Below are positions 1 through 6,946 of a DNA stretch of 16,526 nucleotides, piece by piece. Position 1 is the stretch's first letter, and each line of letters begins with the position of its first letter. This stretch comes from JAYRWN01 sp041917975 (GTDB lineage Bacteria; Bacteroidota; Bacteroidia; Chitinophagales; Saprospiraceae), in NCBI GenBank assembly GCA_041917975.1, contig JAYRWN010000387.1, positions 1 through 16,526 on the forward strand, given 5' to 3'. The notes beneath the pieces are model-generated. The model worked only from the letters and a program-made list of their open reading frames with translations, did no database searches and had not been told where the DNA came from. The translations under genes were made by a program, and so were the position numbers.

Positions 1-278
1 CAGGAAAAAATGATCACCAGGACTTTCGCCACTGAAAAATCGGATAATTGGTAAAATTTACCATCTGTACCAGGCAAGTTAAAATCCGGGGCTGAAGAGC
101 CAATGGGCAACACAGGTACTGGCTGCTCGGTCACCGGCTGGGGTGAGGGGGAGAAAGCGACAGCTACGACTGAGGCATCATTCGCAGATTGTGCGCCGGA
201 GGAGGGACCGGATTGACAATGCACCAACATTAAAGAAAAGGCGGCTACTATAACATAGAACGAAAAAAACCTGCGCAT
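1..278 (-). CDS. Redoxin-like (AhpC/TSA, thioredoxin-fold) exported protein, N-terminal part only
   Basis: An open frame starts at ATG 276-278 on the minus strand and stays open to the left edge, giving about 92 residues. It begins with a short basic segment (MRRFF) and a hydrophobic stretch ending LMLVHC, so it is a signal peptide. Cys21 could be lipidated, but His at -1 is an unusual lipobox residue. A Ser/Ala/Pro-rich linker follows to about residue 58, then APDFNLPGTDGKFYQLSDF and KVLVIIFS, the typical start of an AhpC/TSA-redoxin domain. In this family the next residues usually carry the CxxC active site, which lies outside the window. The likely role is a periplasmic or membrane-anchored thiol oxidoreductase; the exact substrate cannot be told. 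It lies on the same strand as the glycoside hydrolase at 662-3085 but 383 bases and a terminator separate them. Confidence 0.75.
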   Translation of the reverse strand, partial: MRRFFSFYVIVAAFSLMLVHCQSGPSSGAQSANDASVVAVAFSPSPQPVTEQPVPVLPIGSSAPDFNLPGTDGKFYQLSDFSVAKVLVIIFS

Positions 279-661
279 ACCGAACCGGTTTAAGGATGAT
301 TAGATCAGTACAATATAAAAGAACAAGTTAAGGATTATTCCAAATTACGGCCGGGAAAAAGAGAACCCCTGCGAGGTTGGGACGGGCAGGCCTGCTGGCC
401 AGGCATGATCCTGGCAGAGGAAAGTTGGTTAAAGAGTGGGGTCAGGATGATGCACCGCTGGCTTGGAGCCTTCAAGGAACCGAAAAAAAAATTGGCCAGT
501 TTTTTAAAAATCTGGCGTTTTTTTGATTTTAAAAATGTGCCAGATTTTACTACCGTTTATTACATCAGTTATAAAACAACCAGACAAATCCTTATTCAAT
601 TAGTAGCATAAAATGATGCAGCTATTTCTAATGCTGCAGACCTTTTATGATCTAGCAGTTA
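279..661. other. Intergenic region without a convincing gene
   Basis: This 383-base gap lies between two minus-strand genes. It holds the bidirectional terminator at 483-524 and a weak hairpin closer to the upstream gene's stop (TGCAGC 617-622 pairing with GCTGCA 633-638, 10-base loop, only a short T-run after it on the minus strand). There is also a small GCCTG/CAGGC hairpin at 390-404. The promoter of the redoxin-like gene must lie in the part near 279-360, but I could not find a full TTG / TAnnTTTG pair there. A 68-codon plus-strand open frame at 405-611 spans the terminator, resembles no family I know, and is not called as a gene. Confidence 0.5.
483..524. terminator. Bidirectional intrinsic terminator
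   Basis: GCCAG (495-499) pairs with CTGGC (512-516), and the inner T-run and A-run extend the stem after one mismatch. On the plus strand the stem is followed by seven T (518-524). On the minus strand, after two A, it is followed by nine T (complement of A 483-491). It lies about 140 bases downstream of the glycoside hydrolase gene on the minus strand and probably ends that transcript before the redoxin-like gene. A second GCCAG at 539-543 can compete for CTGGC. Confidence 0.6.
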
Positions 662-3085
662 TCACCGTTCAATCCACACCAACGCCTGCCCTGCACGATG
701 ATTTGTTTTCAAAAAGCACCAGTAATATCCGGCGGTGAGTGTCTGGGGTAACACGATGATGTCCTGTTGATATGGCCCCGGCAGGTTTTTTTTGAGCAGC
801 AGGCGACCCAAAACATCTACCAGCGTAAACTCTAATGGTTCACTCAAAGGCTCAGGCCATTGCAGTGTGATGTGATGGTGGGCTGGATTGGGAAAAACCC
901 GGAAATCCAAGTTCTGCCGAAGATTCTTGATGCTTACTGTGGATTCATTGAGGGCAAAAGCCAGATCCCAGCGCAAGTCGGGAATAGAAATGATCAGTGT
1001 ATCGCTGCTGGTGGTCACGGATTGGCTGGAAATGCTCACGCCTGTCAGGGTGTTAAACCACTCCAGGGTGTATGTACCCGCTTTCAAGCCCTCGAGGATC
1101 AAGTGGGCATTTCTGACGGCCGGAGGCATGCCCTGGGTGCGCAAATAGTCGTGGTTATACAAGGTATTTAAGATCCATCCGGACGCTTTGGTTCTGGCTT
1201 CATTCTTTAGTACATAAGCATCCACCTGCGAGCCTAATTTGGTAAACGTATAATTACGGATGGTTATCCAGTCGGTGCCGGTATTGTCCACCAGAAGGCG
1301 ATGTTTTCCTGCAGGGATAGTTAGGGTATATTTTTGATTAGTTTGACCGGTCTGATCCAACACCTTTACCCCATCCAGCCAGAAAGCGATGCGGGACGCC
1401 TGCCCGGTCTCACCGCCGGTTTGTACCGTCATTTGGATGCTTTCCCTTAAGTCCAACTCGAACGTTGGAGGCCGCCGGAATTGGGTATTCCATATGGATC
1501 CATATAAATATTGTCCCAGCCGGGCATCGGCAGGAATCACCTGGCCATTGGAGGTGATGCGGATCAGCGTATCACCCAAACCAGCCCAGCCTAAGGAGGG
1601 ATTAATGACCAAATCGCCGGCTGCTCCCTGGATAAAAACATCCGCCGGCGTAAAATCCGCTTCGATCAATTCCGGAGCCAGACGGCCGAGCCCATCGAAA
1701 TGGTAATACAGGTTGTTTGGGGCGATGTAACTGTCCCACCACCAGGTCATTCCCGCACCAAAAGCGCCGGCAAACAGCGACGCCCACAGACTGTTGTGGA
1801 CATGTATACCCTGGCGGTCCGTAGTGGTCAGGTCCACACCGCTGGTGGTGATGCCAAATTCACCATTGATGGTGGGTTTATGGTATTCCTGGGCATAGGT
1901 TTTTACACCACGGGCCAGTGTCCTTTCTAGATTGGAGATGCCCAGATAATAATGCGTTTGCGTAAAGTCCATGCTGGCATCCTGCCATAAAGCAGGGTCG
2001 AAATGATCCTGAGCGTAGCTGGTGCTGATCAAATGCTGATAAGGATCGATGCTGCGGATGAAGTCGGCCATGCGGATATGCCAGGCGGCCACATCGCCTT
2101 TTCGGTTTTCGAATTGATCCGTCAAATCTACTTCATTGAAGAGTTCCCAGGCTGCGATGCAGCATTGGTGTCCCCAGCGCGCCACGGCATAGCGGTAGCG
2201 GTTACGGGTATGCGCCTGGGCACTGGCGTCGGTAAAAAAATCCCAGGTGTTAACGCAGGGTCCGCCATTGCTTTGATTATAAGGGCTTTCTGACCAGTTG
2301 GGGTTAACCTGAGTAGACACTTGTCCATGGTGTTGCAGCGCCCACATCACATATAAGCCCTGTTGCTCTGAAAATTCAAATAATCGATCCAGATAAAACG
2401 CATTGGCCTGATGATAATTACGCAATCCGGCATAACCATTCCCCGGACGCCATTCTAATCCTAAACCCCAATGGCATTGCCATAAGCGGTAAAAATTGCC
2501 CTGATTTTGTTTTAAATCACCTAGCCACTTCCGGTAATCCAGGTAGGGATTGGACTGATGCCAGCCCACATTTTCCCCTACCGCCAGAAATAATTCACTG
2601 TTATCAAAACCGATGTAGCGGTTGTTGAGCTTCTTGAGATAACCATTTAGGTCCTGACTGGCTGTGGTGACAAACTCCTGGACCTGACTTTTCGTTTCTC
2701 CCTGCCGATCTTTAATCGTGACCCAATAACGCCATGCTCCTGGTGTGCCCGGTGCAAAACGCAGCCTAAATGATCCATTGCCGGAGGGAGTCAAGCCACC
2801 GGAGTTTTCATTCAGCGTATAATCAAGCATAAAAAAACCATCCACACCGATGGTGTCATTATCCGGACTGATAAACCAGCCTTTGGGGTGCACCTGATCA
2901 TAATCATAAGGGTTGCTAAACTGTGCAGTTAGAACAATGATTAGTTCTAGTTTTTGATATTGCACCACCTGTGGTTTATGGCCGCTGAGGTGGTGAATAA
3001 TCGGCTGGGAAAATAAAGCGGTGCCTGTAAATACCAGGATGACATAGCAGAAGACTCGTGGTGCTAACTGTTGATACTTTTTCAT
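662..3085 (-). CDS. Secreted DUF5060 / GH5-like glycoside hydrolase with type IX sorting domain
   Basis: This 807-residue protein probably hydrolyses a plant or algal polysaccharide outside the cell. Residues 1-26 form a signal peptide ending in FSQ. Residues about 30-140 resemble DUF5060, a beta-sandwich with NPYDYD and PGAWRYWV. Residues about 155-480 look like a GH5-type TIM barrel. WELFNEVD (313-320) carries the likely acid/base Glu318, and TINGEFG holds the likely nucleophile Glu409, followed by an aromatic WWWDSY. Residues about 540-620 look like a carbohydrate-binding beta-sandwich (FWLDGVKV, AGKHRLLVDNTG). The last 80 residues (FPNPAHH near 731-737, LVDVLGR, LTAGYYWCFLKT) are a type A sorting domain for the type IX (Por) system. 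It is transcribed away from the GH26 operon, which suggests a linked mannan or glucomannan role. That role is inference; the family also includes cellulase-like enzymes. Start ATG 3083-3085 fits the signal peptide. Confidence 0.85.
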   Translation of the reverse strand: MKKYQQLAPRVFCYVILVFTGTALFSQPIIHHLSGHKPQVVQYQKLELIIVLTAQFSNPYDYDQVHPKGWFISPDNDTIGVDGFFMLDYTLNENSGGLTPSGNGSFRLRFAPGTPGAWRYWVTIKDRQGETKSQVQEFVTTASQDLNGYLKKLNNRYIGFDNSELFLAVGENVGWHQSNPYLDYRKWLGDLKQNQGNFYRLWQCHWGLGLEWRPGNGYAGLRNYHQANAFYLDRLFEFSEQQGLYVMWALQHHGQVSTQVNPNWSESPYNQSNGGPCVNTWDFFTDASAQAHTRNRYRYAVARWGHQCCIAAWELFNEVDLTDQFENRKGDVAAWHIRMADFIRSIDPYQHLISTSYAQDHFDPALWQDASMDFTQTHYYLGISNLERTLARGVKTYAQEYHKPTINGEFGITTSGVDLTTTDRQGIHVHNSLWASLFAGAFGAGMTWWWDSYIAPNNLYYHFDGLGRLAPELIEADFTPADVFIQGAAGDLVINPSLGWAGLGDTLIRITSNGQVIPADARLGQYLYGSIWNTQFRRPPTFELDLRESIQMTVQTGGETGQASRIAFWLDGVKVLDQTGQTNQKYTLTIPAGKHRLLVDNTGTDWITIRNYTFTKLGSQVDAYVLKNEARTKASGWILNTLYNHDYLRTQGMPPAVRNAHLILEGLKAGTYTLEWFNTLTGVSISSQSVTTSSDTLIISIPDLRWDLAFALNESTVSIKNLRQNLDFRVFPNPAHHHITLQWPEPLSEPLEFTLVDVLGRLLLKKNLPGPYQQDIIVLPQTLTAGYYWCFLKTNHRAGQALVWIER

Positions 3086-3257
3086 AATTGTACAGCAAGG
3101 ACCCTTAATTTATACTTTTTTTTAATGATCATCGCCTTTTAAAGTTAGTCATGATTTTAATCAACGTTTATTTACGTTTTTCCTATTCCGATATTTCTGA
3201 CACTTGTTTACTTTACGCTTTATATCTAAGCATAACCTTATGGATGAAAGCGCTTTT
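3086..3257. promoter_or_regulatory. Divergent promoter region between the DUF5060 hydrolase and the mannan operon
   Basis: The two neighbouring genes are transcribed away from each other, so both promoters should be in this A/T-rich stretch. I see only partial matches to the Bacteroidota -7 element: TACGTTTT at 3173-3180 on the plus strand, and TAACTTTA on the minus strand (3147-3140). Neither has a TTG at the usual distance. No clear operator palindrome is visible. Shared regulation of both sides is inferred from the arrangement only. Confidence 0.4.
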
Positions 3258-4388
3258 ATGACCAGCAGACTTCGAGTTATTAAGACCGTTTTGGTGGGAT
3301 TCATGGTGCCATTGTATCTGGTAGCCCAGCCAATTGATAAACACGCGGATGATCAGACCACTGCTTTATTCAATAACTTGCGCAAACTGGCCGGCCAGAA
3401 GTTGATGCTGGGCCATCAGGATGGACTGGCTTATGGGGTGCTTTGGAAAAAAGGAAAAAACCGCAGTGACATCAAAGATGTCTGCGGTGATTATCCGGCT
3501 GTTCTCGGTTGGGATTTGGGTTATTTATCCAAAAAAAGAACTTACAATATCGATACGGTCAGTTTTAAATCCATGCGCAAATGGATGCAATTTATTTATG
3601 AACGGGGTGGAGTAAACACCTTGAGTTGGCACATGCATAATCTGGGCTCCGGCGGTGATTCCTGGGATATTACTCCGGCGGTCAAGGATATCTTGCCCGG
3701 CGGTAAAAATCATCACCTGTTGGTGGAACAATTGGATTTATTTGCCTGGTATTTAGGGAAGATAAAAGTCGACGGACGACCCATTCCAATTATTTTCCGC
3801 CCCTGGCACGAAAATAACGGTGGATGGTTTTGGTGGGGCAGTAAAAGCTGCACACCGGAAGAATATATACGGCTGTGGCAATTTACCGTGACCTATTTAC
3901 GCGATATCCGGGGCCTGCATAATTTGTTGTATTGTTATTCGCCCAGTGAATTTAATACCCTGGAAGAAATGCTGGTGCGTTATCCCGGCGATGATTATGT
4001 AGATATTTTAGGTATTGATTTCTATTACCGCGGCACCGACATGGCCGTCAATCGCCGCAGTTTGTTAAACCGCATCAACCTGCAAGCGCAATATGCTCTG
4101 CCGCGAGGAAAAATTGCCACACTGAGTGAAGTGGGTTACGAAACGATCCCCCTGAAAGACTGGTGGACCGGAACTTTCCTGGAAAATGTTTTAAGTGCTT
4201 TTCCTGCCGGGCAATTATCGTATGCCTTGTTTTGGCGCAACGCCCGCACTAATCATCATTATGCCCCATTCCCGGGGCATGCCAGCGCGGATGATTTTGT
4301 GGATTTTATTGAAAATGATTATATTTTGACTCTGAAAGATTTACCGCGACTTTATTCGTCGCAAACTAATACTGACCTAAAAAAATAA
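3258..4388 (+). CDS. GH26 endo-beta-1,4-mannanase, exported
   Basis: This enzyme should cut beta-1,4-mannan backbones, releasing short oligosaccharides such as mannobiose. I take ATG 3258 as the start because it gives a normal signal peptide (MTSRLRVIKTVLVGFM, ending VAQ) and a 376-residue protein. In-frame ATGs at 3204 and 3240 would only add a non-hydrophobic leader. Numbering is from 3258. The single domain shows GH26 hallmarks in order: GHQDGLAYG, PAVLGWDLG, WHMHN, then RPWHENNGGWFWWG with acid/base Glu185, LGIDFYYRG, and ATLSEVGYE with nucleophile Glu291. There is no lipobox Cys and no type IX domain, so the mature enzyme is probably periplasmic. It is the first gene of a tight operon; the phosphorylase starts 15 bases after its stop. 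Gene context and sequence resemble the mannanase of the Bacteroides fragilis mannan cluster. Confidence 0.92.
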   Translation: MTSRLRVIKTVLVGFMVPLYLVAQPIDKHADDQTTALFNNLRKLAGQKLMLGHQDGLAYGVLWKKGKNRSDIKDVCGDYPAVLGWDLGYLSKKRTYNIDTVSFKSMRKWMQFIYERGGVNTLSWHMHNLGSGGDSWDITPAVKDILPGGKNHHLLVEQLDLFAWYLGKIKVDGRPIPIIFRPWHENNGGWFWWGSKSCTPEEYIRLWQFTVTYLRDIRGLHNLLYCYSPSEFNTLEEMLVRYPGDDYVDILGIDFYYRGTDMAVNRRSLLNRINLQAQYALPRGKIATLSEVGYETIPLKDWWTGTFLENVLSAFPAGQLSYALFWRNARTNHHYAPFPGHASADDFVDFIENDYILTLKDLPRLYSSQTNTDLKK

Positions 4389-4403
4389 ATTAAACTCTTT
4401 CTT

Positions 4404-5585
4404 ATGACCTCAACTCACCTGCAACAGGTCCGGAAACTCCTGCAAGATCAAGAGGATCTACTCGTCCGGCCCAATGAACCACAATCCAGGAACAACGGCA
4501 TTTTTCAACGCTGGAAATATCCGGTGATTACTGCCGAACATGTGCCGGTATCCTGGAGGTATGATTTTTATGAACAGACCAATCCATATTTGATGGAACG
4601 GTTGGGGATCAACAGCACCTTTAATGCCGGCGCCATTTTATGGCAGGGCAAATACCTGGTGGTGGTGCGCGTAGAAGGGTGGGATCGTAAAAGTTTTTTT
4701 GCTATTGCTGAAAGTCCAAATGGGATTGACCAATTTAGGTTTTGGGAGCGCCCGGTCGTTATACCGGAAACGGATGACCCTGACACGAATGTCTACGATA
4801 TGCGGTTGACGGCTCATGACGATGGCTGGATCTACGGTATTTTTTGCAGCGAACGTAAGGACCGGAGCCGGCCACTCGACACCACGGCTGCAAAAGCTAA
4901 AGCCGGGATAGTGCGTTCCCGAGATTTGATTCAATGGGAGAGATTACCGGATCTGATTACTTATTCTGGCCAACAACGCAATGTGGTCCTTCATCCTGAA
5001 TTTGTGCAGGGCAAATATGCGCTGTATACGCGTCCTCAGGATGGTTTCATCGAAGTGGGCAGCGGTGGCGGCATTGGTTGGGGTTTGAGCGATTCCATGG
5101 AGCCGTCGGAAGTAAAAGAAGAGATCATCATCGATACTAAAATTTATCACACCATCAAAGAAGTTAAAAACGGCCAGGGCCCTGCTCCTATCCGTACAAT
5201 GGACGGCTGGCTGCATCTGGGCCATGGCGTGCGCAATACCGCCGCAGGATTGCGTTATGTGTTATACTTATTTATGACTGATTTGTATCAACCCTGGCGA
5301 GTGACCCATTTGCCGGGCGGTTATTTTATCGCGCCGGAAGGTGATGAAAGAGTAGGCGATGTCTCGAATGTAGTCTTTAGTAACGGTTGGATCCGAAACG
5401 AACAGGATGAAGTATTTATTTATTACGGTTCGTCCGACACCAGATTACATGTTGCAACGACTACGGTAGCGCACTTACTGGATTATGTAAAAAATACTCC
5501 GGCGGATGGTTATCGTTCCACAGTCAGTGTGCAACAAAGAATTGAGCTTATTGAACGCAATCGCAGCATCCTGCAAAATATATAA
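4404..5585 (+). CDS. GH130 4-O-beta-D-mannosyl-D-glucose phosphorylase
   Basis: The 393-residue protein has no signal peptide and should act in the cytoplasm, splitting mannosyl-beta-1,4-glucose with phosphate into alpha-mannose-1-phosphate and glucose. The whole length reads as a GH130 five-bladed propeller of the mannosylglucose phosphorylase type: TFNAGAILW, VVVRVEGWDRKS, TNVYDMRLT with Asp132 at the place of the catalytic proton donor, CSERKD, QRNVVLHPEF, GSGGGIGWG, GQGPAPI and LHLGHGVRNTA, with basic residues (Arg151, Lys and His side chains) suited to phosphate binding. The epimerase gene starts 4 bases after its stop, and pairing with an epimerase and a GH26 mannanase is the known context of this specificity. 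The alternative, a beta-1,4-mannooligosaccharide phosphorylase of another GH130 subgroup, is less likely because of that pairing and the motifs. Confidence 0.92.
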   Translation: MTSTHLQQVRKLLQDQEDLLVRPNEPQSRNNGIFQRWKYPVITAEHVPVSWRYDFYEQTNPYLMERLGINSTFNAGAILWQGKYLVVVRVEGWDRKSFFAIAESPNGIDQFRFWERPVVIPETDDPDTNVYDMRLTAHDDGWIYGIFCSERKDRSRPLDTTAAKAKAGIVRSRDLIQWERLPDLITYSGQQRNVVLHPEFVQGKYALYTRPQDGFIEVGSGGGIGWGLSDSMEPSEVKEEIIIDTKIYHTIKEVKNGQGPAPIRTMDGWLHLGHGVRNTAAGLRYVLYLFMTDLYQPWRVTHLPGGYFIAPEGDERVGDVSNVVFSNGWIRNEQDEVFIYYGSSDTRLHVATTTVAHLLDYVKNTPADGYRSTVSVQQRIELIERNRSILQNI

Positions 5586-5589
5586 TCCG

Positions 5590-6786
5590 ATGATCGCTGC
5601 CCCCGAAGGTCTCAAAGAATTAAAAGTAAAAGCCTCAGCCGAATTAGTGCATATTCTGGATTGGTGGTCTTATCGGATGATTGATTTAGAGCAGGGTGGT
5701 TTTTTGGGGCGCATAGATGGCCACGGAATTCCCATCCTGCAAGCACCGAAAGGTGTCATCCTTAACGCGCGCATACTCTGGACTTTTTCGGCAGCTGCCA
5801 GAGTTTATCCGGACCGTAAATTTTATATTCATCTGGCCGAACGGGCGCGTGAGTATTTTCGGAAGAATTTTTTTGACGGACAGCACGGCGGTGTGTATTG
5901 GATGCTGGATGCAGCCGGGAGTCCTCTCGAAACGAAAAAACAAATTTATGCTCAGGCCTTTGCCATGTATGCCCTGACGGAGAATTATTTGTTGACCCGG
6001 GATGCACAAATTTTAGAGCAGTCTTATGAATTTTTTCTGGAAATAGAAAAGCACAGCCGGGATCGTGAGAAAGGCGGTTATTTGGAGGCCTTTGCCAGAG
6101 ATTGGAGTGCTTTGCCGGATGTGCGTCTCAGCGAAAAAGACACCCAGGCTGCCAAAACAATGAATACCCACTTGCATATTTTGGAGGCCTATACCAATTT
6201 ATTTCGGTCCCGGCCAAAAGATGATGTCGGAGATGCTTTGTACAAACTAATCCGCCTGTTTTTAGATAAATTTATTGCTGCGGAAAGTGGTCACCTGCAT
6301 TTATTTTTTGATGAGGATTGGCAATTGAAGTCCCACGAAATATCTTTTGGGCACGACATTGAAACATCCTGGTTATTGGTAGAAGCCGCCGAGGTCCTCC
6401 ACGACGAGACCCTGTTAGTAAAAGTGCAAGAAAAGGCATTAGCCATGGCTGAAGCTACTTTACCGGCCTACGATGAAGATGGTGGTATTTTTAATAGTGC
6501 CGGCCCATTAGGCATAATTGACCGGGCTAAAGAATGGTGGCCCCAGATCGAAGCGGTGATCGGTTTTGTCAATGCCTGGCAAATGTCAGGAGAACCGACT
6601 TATCTGCAAGCCGCGATGCAATCGTGGCATTTTATCGAAACTAAATTGATAGACCGGGAACATGGTGAATGGTATTGGGGCCTGGATGCGCAAGGAGCGC
6701 CAGCTTTATATCAGGATAAAGCCGGGCCATGGAAATGTCCCTATCACAATGGCCGGGGTTGTCTGGAGATCATCCGCCGACTTTAA
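5590..6786 (+). CDS. Cellobiose (mannobiose) 2-epimerase
   Basis: The product belongs to the N-acylglucosamine/cellobiose 2-epimerase (alpha/alpha barrel) family and should convert the reducing-end mannose of mannobiose to glucose, feeding the phosphorylase encoded just upstream. The start is ATG 5590, giving 398 residues; it lies 4 bases past the previous stop, and the open frame further upstream only overlaps the phosphorylase gene. Motifs in order: GGFLGRIDG, NARILWTFSAAARV (contains the Arg expected in the active site), NTHLHILEAY (His196), FGHDIETSWLL (His255), WWPQIEAV, and CPYHNGRGCLE (His386). The spacings 196-255-386 equal those I recall between the active-site histidines of the Ruminococcus albus enzyme. 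No signal peptide, so it is cytoplasmic. It is the last gene of the operon; the next gene is 160 bases away. Confidence 0.92.
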   Translation: MIAAPEGLKELKVKASAELVHILDWWSYRMIDLEQGGFLGRIDGHGIPILQAPKGVILNARILWTFSAAARVYPDRKFYIHLAERAREYFRKNFFDGQHGGVYWMLDAAGSPLETKKQIYAQAFAMYALTENYLLTRDAQILEQSYEFFLEIEKHSRDREKGGYLEAFARDWSALPDVRLSEKDTQAAKTMNTHLHILEAYTNLFRSRPKDDVGDALYKLIRLFLDKFIAAESGHLHLFFDEDWQLKSHEISFGHDIETSWLLVEAAEVLHDETLLVKVQEKALAMAEATLPAYDEDGGIFNSAGPLGIIDRAKEWWPQIEAVIGFVNAWQMSGEPTYLQAAMQSWHFIETKLIDREHGEWYWGLDAQGAPALYQDKAGPWKCPYHNGRGCLEIIRRL

Positions 6787-6946
6787 TGGGTGAGAGTTAA
6801 GTGTGAAGGACTAAGGCTTAGAACAATTACTCTCTACAGGTTCATAAGAAAGTAAGGGACAAACACTGATGAAAACAGACGGCTCAGGCTAAGTTTATCA
6901 GCTCCGTCAGCGCAAATCATTTTATCTTGAGGGAAATTTTTGTCAC
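6787..6946. other. Intergenic gap after the mannan operon
   Basis: This 160-base gap separates the epimerase and tricorn genes on the same strand. It contains an inverted pair GAGAGT (6792-6797) and ACTCTC (6829-6834) that encloses a palindrome CTAAGGCTTAG (6811-6821). No T-run follows, so it is not a standard terminator. No clear TAnnTTTG promoter is visible ahead of the tricorn gene, though one is expected here. Confidence 0.35.

Noticed and set aside
405..611. 68-codon plus-strand open frame in the left intergenic region
   Set aside because: It runs through the terminator hairpin and its A- and T-runs, which give the Lys/Phe-rich middle of the peptide. No family resemblance and no promoter or leader.
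1389..1706. 105-codon plus-strand open frame opposite the DUF5060 hydrolase
   Set aside because: Antisense to a well-supported gene, with no promoter or family features.
3204..3257. Longer N-terminus for the GH26 mannanase
   Set aside because: Starting at 3204 puts 18 mixed residues before the signal peptide. ATG 3258 gives a normal signal sequence.
5506..5589. Longer N-terminus for the epimerase, overlapping the phosphorylase gene
   Set aside because: The extra 28 residues come from the out-of-frame 3' end of the phosphorylase gene. ATG 5590 lies 4 bases after that gene's stop and gives a normal-length epimerase.
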